Of a stretch of DNA of 64,000 nt, positions 43,011 to 54,418 are shown in pieces. A program made the position numbers and the translations under genes. The number at the start of each line of letters is the position of its first letter. The first letter of the stretch is position 1. The stretch covers positions 1 through 64,000 of the forward strand of contig JAZGTN010000073.1 of the NCBI GenBank assembly GCA_037783415.1, read 5' to 3'. The notes beneath the pieces are model-generated. The model was not told the DNA's origin. It made no database searches and was given only the letters and a program-made list of their open reading frames with translations. This stretch comes from Leptasterias polaris. Its lineage: Eukaryota > Echinodermata > Asteroidea > Forcipulatida > Asteriidae.

Positions 43011-44886
43011 TACGGTGGCTCATACTCGCCAATTCCTAGAGAACCCCCATGTTTTTTACGGCGTTATATCGCCGTACTATTGCGTTATATCGCCGTACTA
43101 TTGCGTTATATCGCCGTACTATTGCGTTATATCGCCGTACTATTGCGTTTATCGCCGTACTTTATTGCGTTATATGGCAGTACTAATGCGTTATATCGCC
43201 GTACTATTGCGTTATATCGCCGTACTATTGCGTTATATCGCCGTATTTTTTTGCGATAATTGATTTATTTCAATTCAATTCAAAGATGGTTTATTAAAAG
43301 CATGTACCCATGTTAGCCTAATGTGGAGGCATTGTCAACAATTATAATTGAAAAAAAACACGAAGGCCTATACATTACAATTTACACCACACAAACATTA
43401 CACAAAAAATAACTGCAATTTCAAAAGGCATTTAAAAGACTGACAATTTGTGGGATTGCCATTTGTTAATTGTTACGTCTAGTAAGACATTTGAGTGGTT
43501 CATTTTGGGGGACGTGTCTAAAAAATAAATGGCTTCTTTGGAGAGGTTAGCCAATATCTGCTCATGTGATGGAATTCAACGGCAAAGCAGTCTTTACAGT
43601 TTGCCTCTTCGATTTTCAGAGTTTCAAGATTAACGCATCTTTATAATAAGAATAGCTGTTTCAAAGATTATACGACACACCCTCTCTTGAACACCTTCCG
43701 ATCTGTTCAAACGCTCTTTTTGAGATTTCCATTATACAACGGAACACAGTAAAACCGGAATAACATATCCCTTTATAAAAAACAAGTCATTCAAACAACA
43801 CAACATATAACTTTATGTTATATTGTTGATTATCTTATTGACATGTGCATCCACCTTTAAACTGTCTCAAATAGTCACACCCAACGCTTTAACAAACTAC
43901 ACATTTTGTAATTGCGTGTCATTAATTTGGGGTTGTTAAATGTTTCTGGCACAAAAAAACATGCTGCAACATTTGGTTGCATTTTATTTCTTATTATTAA
44001 GGGGAGTCCAGTTTTTTAAGTGACTAAGGACTGATTAAACAGATTTGCGACTTTACAGTATAAGGGATATTGTCGTCTCACAAGCATCAATGATCATAAT
44101 AAGAAACAATACTGGGCCTCATTTTGTTCCTTTTGGACCCCAGTGTGAATTTCCTCGCAGGAGGAAAATTGTCCCACTTACTTCATCCGCTGCTTACAAC
44201 ATTCAAGGGAACTTACAACCCATTTTGATATAATACATGGCCGGACTTCTAATTTAATCAATTTTTGAATCAAAATATTTTGATCGATAATCTGCAAATG
44301 AATCGACTGATCGCAATTCCATAGTGAGGCGCAAGAGAAAAACGTTACGCCGTCCGAGGGCCCCTAAAATTTGTTCTTGGGTGTTTTTGACCTTGTTTAG
44401 TAACTTTATTACCCAATTTAATTATTCGTTTGACATGTTTTGCTTATTCTAGTCATGTTGACTGCACTTAATCGTTGCTGTCTTAGCTACTTTTTCTAAA
44501 TTTGTTTTGTTTAAGATTTTGATTTTGATTTTATATAACACAGTACGGCGATATAACACAATAAAGTACAGCGTTAAACGCAATAGTACAGCGATATAAC
44601 GCAATAGTACGGCGTTATAACGCAATAGTACGGCGTATAACGCAATAGTACGGCGATATAACGCAATAGTACGGCGATATAACGCAATAGTACGGCGATA
44701 TAACGCAATAGTACGGCGATATAACGCAATAGTACGGCGATATAACGAACACAATAGTACGGCGATAAACGCAATAGTACGGCGATATAACGCAATAGTA
44801 CGGCGATATAACGCAATAGTACGGCGATATAACGCCGTAAAAAAACATGGGGGTTCTCTATGAAATGGCGAGTATGAGCCACCGTA
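43011..44886. mobile_element. TIR transposon with 21-bp subterminal arrays, copy A
   Basis: About 55-bp inverted ends begin TACGGTGGCTCATACTCGCC and run through GAGAACCCCCATG to TTTACGGCG. Next to each end is a tandem array of a 21-bp unit (GCGTTATATCGCCGTACTAT plus T): forward at about 43055-43250 and inverted at about 44540-44850. Because 21 is a multiple of three, all frames stay open and give 7-residue repeats, which are not proteins. The middle (43262-44300) resembles a reversed LINE 3' region. Flanks AACGTAC and AACATAC may be a worn target duplication. Confidence 0.75.
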
Positions 44887-45107
44887 ACATACTGATCCAA
44901 ACATTGAGTTGTTATACACCACCAGTTCTTTTCAGAACAACCACAAATCAGAGAGATTGTTCACATGGCACTAGAATGCAACGTTGTCGAACTAAACGTT
45001 TCAGAGCAAGTTTCTTTTGAGGTAACAAGTGGTAAACCGATCAAGGCTACCATTACAGCAAACCGACAGTCGATCGTTCCGTCTGGTTCCAACAGGACAA
45101 ATCCACC
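44887..45107 (+). other. Candidate exon of an unrecognised gene (block 4)
   Basis: After a pyrimidine tract and TTCTTTTCAG (AG at 44934-44935), 172 bp stay open in one frame and contain IREIVHMALECNVVELNVSE and then KPIKATITANRQSIVPSGSN. The stretch ends at a good donor, CC|GTGAGT at 45108. The protein family is unknown to me and no joining exon could be placed. Confidence 0.25.
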
Positions 45108-46223
45108 GTGAGTGCAATCGAATAACAACACACACACACAAACATGGTAATAATGTGTAATCTTGAACTAAATGGGTCAGTTTTGCAGACAATCAGCGAA
45201 AGGACATTGACGACTCAATCATTTTGTTGGTGATATCGGGACAGAATGTCTCGATAACTAGCAACCCAAAGATGCCGTAGGCCTAAGCTAGATTATGAGA
45301 AAAATTACGTGTGAATCAGAATCAAGGAGGGGCTCCAAGGTCAAAATGAGTTTTGTGAGGAACTCATTTTCCAATCGGTAAAGGTCCTCATGAAAGCAGG
45401 GAAATGTAAGTCCTGTAACTCCACGTTGAATAAATGGTGTAAAATATCATTACGTAAATTATATACTCTTTCAGAGCGAAATTTGAAATATGACGTCATC
45501 GGACAGCAAAAACAAGTGGGTATGTACATTCCAGAGGGGAATTTCTGCACCAGTCAAAAGCTTAAATTCAATCCCGTTTTGTTGATTGAATATAATCTAA
45601 ATTCAGGGAAGAAAAAAATAAAAAATCTGCACAGATTTGTATGTAACATTATTTTTGAAATGTGACATCCATCGAAAGTTAATGGATTCTGACAGAAATT
45701 GCACTTGAGGTTATCAAACAAAGTAGCATTTTACATCATTTCAACGTGAGGTTGGAGACTTGAAACTGTTTTCCCATTTTCATAAGAACTCTATCTATTG
45801 AAGACTGACTGAATTTCAAAACTGAATTTGGTCTTTGAGAAACAATAGAACCTAATTGTCGCTGATATTATAATAGTATGAATACTATACTTTAAAATGT
45901 TCATTACGGTTTGTGCAAATCGTCTGCTCAGAGCTATAAGGTCATTAGTGCAATTTGTATATAATGGGTTTCATAAAATTGCTTTTGCATAATCGTAAAA
46001 GCCATAATTATTGGTAAATGGAGCCCATGATCAAAAGTGGTCTTCAAAGTATTTGATGGCCAAAAGAAACATTCATTTTCTAATTAAGACATTCGTTTCT
46101 CAATTTGTTTTGTTTCCCCTTCAAATTCATACGCATTTTTTATGTAAACACTTTTTGATCATTACGCATATAAAATTACCATTAAAGACCTTATAGTTTT
46201 GAGCAGAGGAAATCATCCTTCTT
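45108..46223. other. Spacer downstream of receptor copy 4
   Basis: It repeats 11880-12974, including the exon-like LKYDVIGQQKQVGMYIPEGN frame near 45485. No confirmed gene. Confidence 0.5.
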
Positions 46224-47279
46224 TCAGGCGTTAGTGTTATCGGAACCAGACGGAGCAAGTCCCAAGACGGTGCTTTGTGCAGTGTCACTTGCAAGATTGT
46301 TCCTTATCGTCGACCCGTCATCGGTGGTACCCACTTGGTTGCCACCGCAGATCATCTTCCTAGCCTGCTTTTTGAAACGCTCATAGGTGAAGCAGTAGAT
46401 CAAGGGGTTGATGCAGACATTCACAACAACGAAAGCGTTAAGCGCTTGGAACATGGTGCTGTTCACGAAGTTGTTGTTCAGCCCAAGATTGTAGAGGATG
46501 TAGTTGATCTCAGCCGGTGTCCAACAGATGACGAAGAAGACGGCCACCAGAAACAGGGTCTTGGTGACGTTCTTATTGGCCTTTGACAACATATTCCTAG
46601 CCTCTTGGTTGTTATCACCCACCCTGGCTTTAGATCGGTGGCGAAGCTCCGAGATGATCTTGCTGTAGGCGAAGATGATGATTCCAATTGGAATGACCAG
46701 GTCCTTGACGAAGATGAAGAACCCCCAAATGGCCTGGACCGTGGTGGTGGGCCAAGAGACGTCACAGACCCCGTTGACCTGGTACGCTAGGACGAGGTTA
46801 TGAACCTCGGACACCCAGCCACATATCCAAACAGCTGCCATGATCAGCTTTAGTCGACGTGTCGAGAACATGTTCCGGTGTTTGACGGACTGGCACGTTG
46901 CAAAGTACCGCTCCATCGATATGGCGACCAGGTTGTAAGTCGACGTGATGAGCATAGCGTACTGGACCCACTCCGACCACCAGAGATTGCAGTAGAGCGA
47001 GCCGATGAAATTTCCGGGTACAACAGCTGGCGGAGATACCACAAGAAATCGTTTCAGGAGGAACATAAGTGACGACAGGCAATCCACAATGGATTGGTGA
47101 ATGATCAGCTTATTGGTCGAGGAGCTGAAAACTTTATGATATCTCAACATGACCAGACAGACAAATGCATTGCCCATCAATCCGATTGTGCCAATGGTTA
47201 CATTGATATAGAAAGCTGCTTCGCCAGAATTGTCGTCGGGCTCATCAGTTGTATGCGTGACTGACGTAGACGACTCCAT
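46224..47279 (-). CDS. Intronless class A GPCR, copy 4
   Basis: This 351-residue receptor is the most diverged of the five. It carries the class A marks (ERY, CWTP, NPLIY, disulfide cysteines). Private features include IVDCL for LVDCL in helix 2, LLKRF for LLRRF, YAML in helix 3, RLKLIMAAVW in helix 4, VIPIG in helix 5, NQEARN for NQDARN and MFQALN before helix 7. Three residues (PTG) are missing just after the possible palmitoylation cysteine, an in-frame deletion. It shares RHRSKAR, LNNNFVNST, TTDDGS and LASDT with copy 5. The intact frame and in-frame indel suggest it remains under selection. Confidence 0.93.
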   Translation of the reverse strand: MESSTSVTHTTDEPDDNSGEAAFYINVTIGTIGLMGNAFVCLVMLRYHKVFSSSTNKLIIHQSIVDCLSSLMFLLKRFLVVSPPAVVPGNFIGSLYCNLWWSEWVQYAMLITSTYNLVAISMERYFATCQSVKHRNMFSTRRLKLIMAAVWICGWVSEVHNLVLAYQVNGVCDVSWPTTTVQAIWGFFIFVKDLVIPIGIIIFAYSKIISELRHRSKARVGDNNQEARNMLSKANKNVTKTLFLVAVFFVICWTPAEINYILYNLGLNNNFVNSTMFQALNAFVVVNVCINPLIYCFTYERFKKQARKMICGGNQVGTTDDGSTIRNNLASDTAQSTVLGLAPSGSDNTNA

Positions 47280-49127
47280 TGCAAGTCAAACACTGTCAAC
47301 TTTGCGATGGGGTAAAACATTTCAGTCCAGTTTTAATTTGTGCGTTGCGGTTTTATTCCCAACGGAGACAAGTCCGTTTCACCATGGGAGGTCACCTGAT
47401 AACACGTGACTCTCGCGACTGCGTGCTGCAGCGAGAACATTCTTAGTTGTCAGCCATTCGGATTAGACGTTCTATTCGAAACCACTCAATTTCGAGGACG
47501 GCTTCCAGACGGATTAGATTATTTTTAAATGAAACAAGAGAGTATAATACAATTGTATTTATACAGGTCGGTGGTGATTGCATGTGGGACTCCGATTTTC
47601 ATGTCTTTCTGAAAAAATCCTTGCCATTAGGTTATTTCTAAATTCCACTTTAGCCTGATTAACAAAATGATTGGTTAATTTAATTGATCATGACCTCCTG
47701 GTGAAAAATGTTGCTTACTTTTAGCACGTGTCTTTTTTGCAGATGACATTATTAAGCACAGATGTGAAGTTTTAAAATTGTCAGTTCTCCCCAAAAGTAA
47801 CGGATTGAAGGCTTTCCCGTTCGGTGTAATTTTGTTAACGATACTCAAACTAACTTAATCTCAACTTCACCAAGGATCTGAGTGAATTAGACATTCTTTG
47901 CAGTGAGTTCGAATTAAAACTGTAGGCCTAGTTTTTTTTTTTATATGTTTTATTAGAACACGTACGAGGTTCAAACTTCGTGATCATAATTTAGTGAGAC
48001 TATTACCTTCGACCTCATGACGTTAGTTGAAAACATCAGACTCTCGTAAAATTCAACAAATTAGGAAAGGGCTCGGGTCCGAACGTGTCTCTAAACGTTG
48101 AAACAGCCCATTTATCCACCGTTAATTAGTGCACGCCGCGAGGACACAAACAGACGAACTTTAAGGTTCGACACCATACAAGAACCAGTGCGAAGTTAGA
48201 CATCAGTGAATTCTTCATATCTAGTCATGAAAAAGGTTTAGTCCCTTTTTGCATGAGTACGAATTTACGAAATATATTGATGCTGTATTTACTTGATTGA
48301 ACTTGGCGACCTCACATAAAAGACCATAAATTAATAGATAATTACAAGGTTTAATGTAACCCAAAACAACTGAAAAGCTAAAGTTCCTATTTAAATTTTG
48401 CTACTTCGAATTTTGTCACGAATTGCTATAGCTGTTTCATTGTGCATGGGATTACCTCAAACATTACAATAATACTACATGTCGGTATAACATCAGTATA
48501 AATAGTATAAGATTGGTTAGAAATATTATCTACAGACTATAAAGTATAAGTGTCTTGGTTTTACGTACAATTCAAACATAAGACCAGGCCCAGGATTGAC
48601 GGTAATATAAAATAGATGAGGTCAGCCAAATTGCACATAGCGGCCACAAACGGCCGCAAAATTGATCGACTTCCATTCAGAGGTCTTTAGTTAAAGTCAA
48701 GTCCGGAATTGACATTTTCCAATGTTTCCCATCTGACATACTATTTACAATTGTAACGCAAAACATAATTTCTGTTTCATGTTGTTTTTATGGACATTTT
48801 CACAGAAATAATGCAGTTCAAAAATCGCCATGCTTGGGCGTATTGTGATGACAGAAATAATAATAGGATTTACATCCGGGTCATCCTGCTGATGAAGACC
48901 GTTAGTGGGCCCCTATCGGTCGAAAGTTACAGGTACGGAAATATTTCCTCTGCAGTGAAATCAAAAGTTAAACATGTAACTGTATCGAATTACCAACACA
49001 GATGACTTTGCTAACATTATTGATTCATAGTTTAAAGTTTACACAGAAACTCAGTCCTGTTTGCTAAAGGTGTAAATAGAGAACCCAGAATTGTTACACT
49101 CTCTGTTACAATGTTATCTGAACGTAC
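47280..49127. other. 5' flank of copy 4 and block 5 spacer
   Basis: 47280-47610 is the receptor upstream flank and 47611-48789 the common spacer. SINE, LINE and LTR insertions found in blocks 1-3 are absent, which makes this the shortest block. 48790-49127 is the exon-like stretch; the conserved ATG at 48820 opens a different frame from that in block 2 because of a one-base deletion. Confidence 0.5.
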
Positions 49128-50963
49128 TACGGTGGCTCATACTCGCCAATTCCTAGAGAACCCCCATGTTTTTTACGGCGTTATATCGCCGTACTATTGC
49201 GTTATATCGCCGTACTATTGCGTTATATCGCCGTACTATTGCGTTATATCGCCGTACTTTATTGCGTTATATGGCAGTACTAATGCGTTATATCGCCGTA
49301 CTATTGCGTTATATCGCCGTACTATTGCGTTATATCGCCGTATTTTTTTGCGATAATTGATTTATTTCAATTCAATTCAAAGATGGTTTATTAAAAGCAT
49401 GTACCCATGTTAGCCTAATGTGGAGGCATTGTCAACAATTATAATTGAAAAAAAACACGAAGGCCTATACATTACAATTTACATCACACAAACATTACAC
49501 AAAAAATAACTGCAATTTCAAAAGGCATTTAAAAGACTGACAATTTGTGGGATTGCCATTTGTTAATTGTTACGTCTAGTAAGACATTTGAGTGGTTCAT
49601 TTTGGGGGACGTGTCTAAAAAATAAATGGCTTCTTTGGAGAGGTTAGCCAATATCTGCTCATGTGATGGAATTCAACGGCAAAGCAGTCTTTACAGTTTG
49701 CCTCTTCGATTTTCAGAGTTTCAAGATTAACGCATCTTTATAATAAGAGTAGCTGTTTCAAAGATTATACGACACACCCTCTCTTGAACACATTCCGATC
49801 TGTTCAAACGCTCTTTTTGAGATTTCCATTATACAACGGAACACAGTAAAACCGGAATAACATATCCCTTTATAAAAAACAAGTCATTCAAACAACACAA
49901 CATATAACTTTATGTTATATTGTTGATTATCTTATTGACATGTGCATCCACCTTTAAACTGTCTCAAATAGTCACACCCAACGCTTTAACAAACTACACA
50001 TTTTGTAATTGCGTGTCATTAATTTGGGGTTGTTAAATGTTTCTGGCACAAAAAAACATGCTGCAACATTTGGTTGCATTTTATTTCTTATTATTAAGGG
50101 GAGTCCAGTTTTTTAAGTGACTAAGGACTGATTAAACAGATTTGCGACTTTACAGTATAAGGGATATTGTCGTCTCACAAGCATCAATGATCATAATAAG
50201 AAACAATACTGGGCCTCATTTTGTTCCTTTTGGACCCCAGTGTGAATTTCCTCACAGGAGGAAAATTGTCCCACTTACTTCATCCGCTGCTTACAACATT
50301 CAAGGAAACTTACAACACATTTTGATATAATACATGGCCGGACTTCTAATTTAATCAATTTTTGAATCAAAATATTTTGATCGATAATCTGCAAATGAAT
50401 CGACTGATCGCAATTCCATAGTGAGGCGCAAGAGAAAAACGTTACGCCGTCCGAGGGCCCCTAAAATTTGTTCTTGGGTGTTTTTGACCTTGTTTAGTAA
50501 CTTTATTACCCAATTTAATTATTCGTTTGACATGTTTTGCTTATTCTAGTCATGTTGACTGCACTTAATCGTTGCTGTCTTAGCGACTTTTTCTAAATTT
50601 GTTTTGTTTAAGATTTTGATTTTGATTTTATATAACACAGTACGGCGATATAACACAATAAAGTACAGCGTTAAACGCAATAGTACGGCGATATAACGCA
50701 ATAGTACGGCGTTATAACGCAATAGTACGGCGATATAACGCAATAGTACGGCGATATAACGCAATAGTACGGCGATATAACGCAATAGTACGGCGATATA
50801 ACGCAATAGTACGGCGATATAACGCAATAGTACGGCGATATAACGAACACAATAGTACGGCGATAAACGCAATAGTACGGCGATATAACGCAATAGTACG
50901 GCGATATAACGCCGTAAAAAAACATGGGGGTTCTCTATGAAATGGCGAGTATGAGCCACCGTA
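49128..50963. mobile_element. TIR transposon with 21-bp subterminal arrays, copy B
   Basis: Near-identical to 43011-44886, at the same position within its block, so it was duplicated with the block. The arrays have fewer units (left about 49172-49345, right about 50640-50920), showing array-length change after duplication. Confidence 0.75.
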
Positions 50964-52365
50964 ACATACTGATCCAAACATTGAGTTTTTATACACCACC
51001 AGTTCTTTTCAGAACAACCACAAATCAGAGAGATTGTTCACATGGTACTAGAATGCAACGTTGTCGAACTAAACGTTTCAGAGCAAGTTTCTTTTGAGGT
51101 AACAAGTGGTAAACCGATCAAGGCTACCATTACAGCAAACCGACAGTCGATCGTTCCGTCTGGTTCCAACAGGACAAATCCACAGTGCAACACACACAAA
51201 CATGTTAATTATTGTGTAATCTTGAACTAAATGGGACAGTTTTGCAGACAATCAGCGAAAGGACATTGACGACTCAATCATTTTGGCCGGGTGATATCAA
51301 GACAGAATGTCTCGATAACTAGCAACCCAAAGATGCCGTAGGCCTAAGCTAGATTATGAGAAAAATTACGTGTGAATCAGAATCAAGGAGGGGCTCCAAG
51401 GTCAAAATGAGTTTTGTGAGGAACTCATTTTCCAATCGGTAAAGGTCCTCATGAAAGCAGGGAAATGTAAGTCTGTAACTCCACGGTAAATGGTGTAAAA
51501 TATCATTACGTAAATTATATACTCTTTCAGAGCGAAATTTGAAATATGACGTCATGGGACAGCAAAAACAAGTGGGTATGTACATTCCAGAGGGGAATTT
51601 CTGCACCAGTCGAAAGCTTAAATTCAATGCCGTTTTGTTGATTGAATATAATCTAATATCTGGGAAGAAAAAAATAAAAAATCTGCACAGATTTTTATGT
51701 AACATTATTTTTGAAATGTGACGTCCATCGAAAGTTAATGGATTCTGACAGAAATTGCACTTGAGGTTATCAAACAAAGTAGCATTTTACATCATTTCAA
51801 CGTGAGGTTGGAGACTTGTAACTGTTTTCCCATTTTCATAAGAACTCTATCTATTGAAGACTGACTGAATTTCAAAACTGAATTTGGTCTTTGAGCCCCT
51901 TTGTTAAGCAACTAAGCAACAACAAAATGCAATAGAAACATTGTCGCTGATGTAATAATACTAATAGTATGAATACTTACTTTAAAATGTTCATTACGGT
52001 TTAATGCAAAGGCAATTTTATGAAACCCATCATACAAATTGCACGAATTACCTTCTCTGAGCAGACGCTCAGAGCTATAAGGTACTTCGTGCAATTTGTA
52101 TGATGGGTTTCATAAAATTGCCTTTGCATTAAATCGTAAAAGCCATAATTATTGGTAAATGGAGCCCATTGATCAAAAGTGGTCTTCAAAGTATTTGATG
52201 GCCAAAAAAAACATTCATTTTCTAATTAAGACATTCGTTTCTCAATTTGTTTTGTTTCCCCTTCAAATTTATACGCATTTTTCATTTAATGACTTTTTGA
52301 TCACTACGCATATGAAATTACCATTAATGACCTTATAGTTTTGAGCAGAGGAAATCATCCTTCTT
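50964..52365. other. Candidate exon and 3' spacer of block 5
   Basis: 51013-51186 repeats the open exon-like stretch of block 4 (MVLECNVVELNVSEQVSFEV), but its right edge is CCACA|GTGCAA, a weaker donor. The rest repeats 45108-46223, with a 47-bp perfect palindrome added at 52001-52132. Confidence 0.35.
52001..52132. repeat. Perfect 47-bp inverted repeat (snap-back duplication)
   Basis: Arms 52001-52047 and 52086-52132 are exact reverse complements. The right arm is the normal block sequence and the left arm replaces the sequence present in the other four blocks. The spacer also pairs partly (CTCTGAG/CTCAGAG). It could extrude as a cruciform. Confidence 0.9.
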
Positions 52366-53430
52366 TCAGGCGTTAGTGTTACCGGAACCAGACGGAGCAA
52401 GCCCCAAGACGGTGCTTTGTGCAGTGTCACTTGCAAGATTGTTCCTTATCGTCGATCCGTCATCGGTGGTACCCACTTGGTTGCCTGTTGGCCCACCGCA
52501 GATCATCTTCCTAGCCTGCTTTTTGAAACGCTCATAGGTGAAGCAGTAGATCAAGGGGTTAATGCAGACATTCAAAACAACGAAAGCGTTGAGCGCTTGG
52601 TACATGGTGCTATTCACGAAGTTGTTGTTCAGCCCAAGATTGTAAAGGATGTAGTTGATCTCAGCTGGTGTCCAACAGATGACGAAGAAGACGGCCACCA
52701 GAAACAGGGTCTTGGTGACGTTCTTATTGGCCTTCGACAGCATATTCCGAGCGTCCTGGTTGTTATCACCCACCCTGGCTTTAGATCGGTGGCGAAGCTC
52801 CAAGATGATTTTGCTGTAGGCGAAGATGATGATTCCAATTGGAATGGCCAGGTCCTTGACGAAGATGAAGAACCCCCAAATGGCTTGGACTGTGGTGTTG
52901 GGCCAGGAGACGTCACATACACCGTTGACTTGGTACGCTAAGACGAGGTTATGAACCTCGGACACCCAGCCACATATCCAAGCAGCTGCCATGATCAGCC
53001 TCAGTCGACGTGTCGAGAACATGTTCCGATGTTTGACGGACTGGCAGGTTGCGAAGTACCGCTCCATCGATATGGCGACCAGGTTGTAAGTCGACGTGAT
53101 GAGCATACCGTACTGGACCCACTCTGACCACCAGAGATTGCAGTAGAGCGAGCCGATGAAATTTCCGGGTACAACCGCTGGCGGAGATACCACAAGAAAT
53201 CGCCGCAGGAGGAACATAAGTGACGACAGGCAATCCACAAGGGATTGGTGAATGATCAGCTTATTTGTTGAAGAGCTGAAAACTTTATGATATCTCAACA
53301 TGACCAGACAGACAAATGCATTGCCCATCAATCCGATTGTGCCAATGGTTACATTGATATAGAAAGCTGCTTCGCCAGAATTGTCGTCGGGCTCATCAGT
53401 TGTATACGTGACTGACGTAGACGACTCCAT
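52366..53430 (-). CDS. Intronless class A GPCR, copy 5
   Basis: A 354-residue receptor, last of the array. Class A marks are intact: N-glycosylation NVT near the start of helix 1, D in helix 2, ERY, CWTP, NPLIY. Its first ~185 residues are almost those of copy 3 (RLRLIMAAAW, NLVLAYQVNGVCDVSWPNTT), and its C-terminal half goes with copy 4 (RHRSKAR, LNNNFVNST, TTDDGS, LASDT). Private changes are TYTTDEP in the N-terminal tail, AIPIG in helix 5, IILELRH in loop 3 and VVLNVCIN in helix 7. It has the PTG tripeptide missing from copy 4. The ligand is unknown. Confidence 0.93.
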   Translation of the reverse strand: MESSTSVTYTTDEPDDNSGEAAFYINVTIGTIGLMGNAFVCLVMLRYHKVFSSSTNKLIIHQSLVDCLSSLMFLLRRFLVVSPPAVVPGNFIGSLYCNLWWSEWVQYGMLITSTYNLVAISMERYFATCQSVKHRNMFSTRRLRLIMAAAWICGWVSEVHNLVLAYQVNGVCDVSWPNTTVQAIWGFFIFVKDLAIPIGIIIFAYSKIILELRHRSKARVGDNNQDARNMLSKANKNVTKTLFLVAVFFVICWTPAEINYILYNLGLNNNFVNSTMYQALNAFVVLNVCINPLIYCFTYERFKKQARKMICGGPTGNQVGTTDDGSTIRNNLASDTAQSTVLGLAPSGSGNTNA

Positions 53431-53903
53431 TGCAAGTCAAACCGTCCTTTCTCTATGGTCAAACACTGTCAACTTTGCGATGGGGTAAAACATTAACACA
53501 GTCCAGTTTTAATTTGTGCGATGCGGTTTTATTCCCGACGGAGACAATTCCGTTTCACCATGGGAGGTCACCTGGTAGCACGTGACTCTCGCGACTGCGT
53601 GAGGCAGTGAGAACATTCCCGTCAACCATCCGGAATAGACGAAACCACTCCTTTTCTCCCAGACAGTTGGATAATTCAAAATGAACCGAGAGTTCTCCAA
53701 ACTTAATTATACATGTCAGTGGTGATTGCATTTGGGACTCCACTTTTCATGTATTTCTTTCCTTGCATAAGGTCAACTGAATTCTATCTTAAAACCACTA
53801 GCAACTGATTTAATCACGCGCGGTACCTACTGTCCACATTGTTTCAAATAATGAAATTCTAGGCAAAAATGTCACACATTTTCCAAAGGAAGCCCCCAAA
53901 CTT
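53431..53903. other. 5' flank of receptor copy 5
   Basis: The flank is similar to those of the other copies but more diverged (for example GTGAGGCAGTGAGAACATTC). A short insertion, CGTCCTTTCTCTATGGTCAA, near 53442 duplicates the CAAACACTG junction. No gene is seen. Confidence 0.5.
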
Positions 53904-53907
53904 TTAA

Positions 53908-54289
53908 ATGAAAAGTTTACCTTCGGTTTTTGGAAGTGTTCGATTGTTTTAATCCTCTCTAAATGTTTATACATATACAATAAAACTAACCTGACTTTCA
54001 TTTTCAAAAGGTGGTCGCGTTTTTGAGATATCACCGAAAATCCGGAGCGAATAATGTCCACGTAGGAAGAATAATCCACACAATCTGAGAAGCGTTTCTG
54101 ACAGAAACGTTTCTCAGATTCAAATTTGAGGGCATACAAACTGATATATGTTTACATAACCTGCATAACCATAAAACTTTGAAGTGAAATGTTTCTCAAA
54201 ATGCTTTATTATCGAAAGCTGCTGTAAGCTTCTAACCAATAGGTTTGTATTGCCATTAATTTTAAGAGTGCCAAACGTATACAGACCCT
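53908..54289. mobile_element. TTAA-flanked MITE, copy a5
   Basis: Bounded by TTAA at 53904-53907 and 54290-54293; interior as in copies a1-a3. Confidence 0.65.
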
Positions 54290-54418
54290 TTAAAGCTCAA
54301 CTATGTAAAGCGGTATTTGGTGTGATTTCAAAAAGGTTCTACATGTAGTACTAAGGAGATGCTGGGGGTGTGGCCATTGGTTTAGAAACGCCCCCAGTTG
54401 TGCTCGATGATTTTGGTA

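Noticed and set aside
43055..43250. Repeat protein (YRRTIAL / ISPYYCV heptads)
   Set aside because: Open in all frames and both strands because the repeat unit is 21 bp; no start context, and unit number varies freely.
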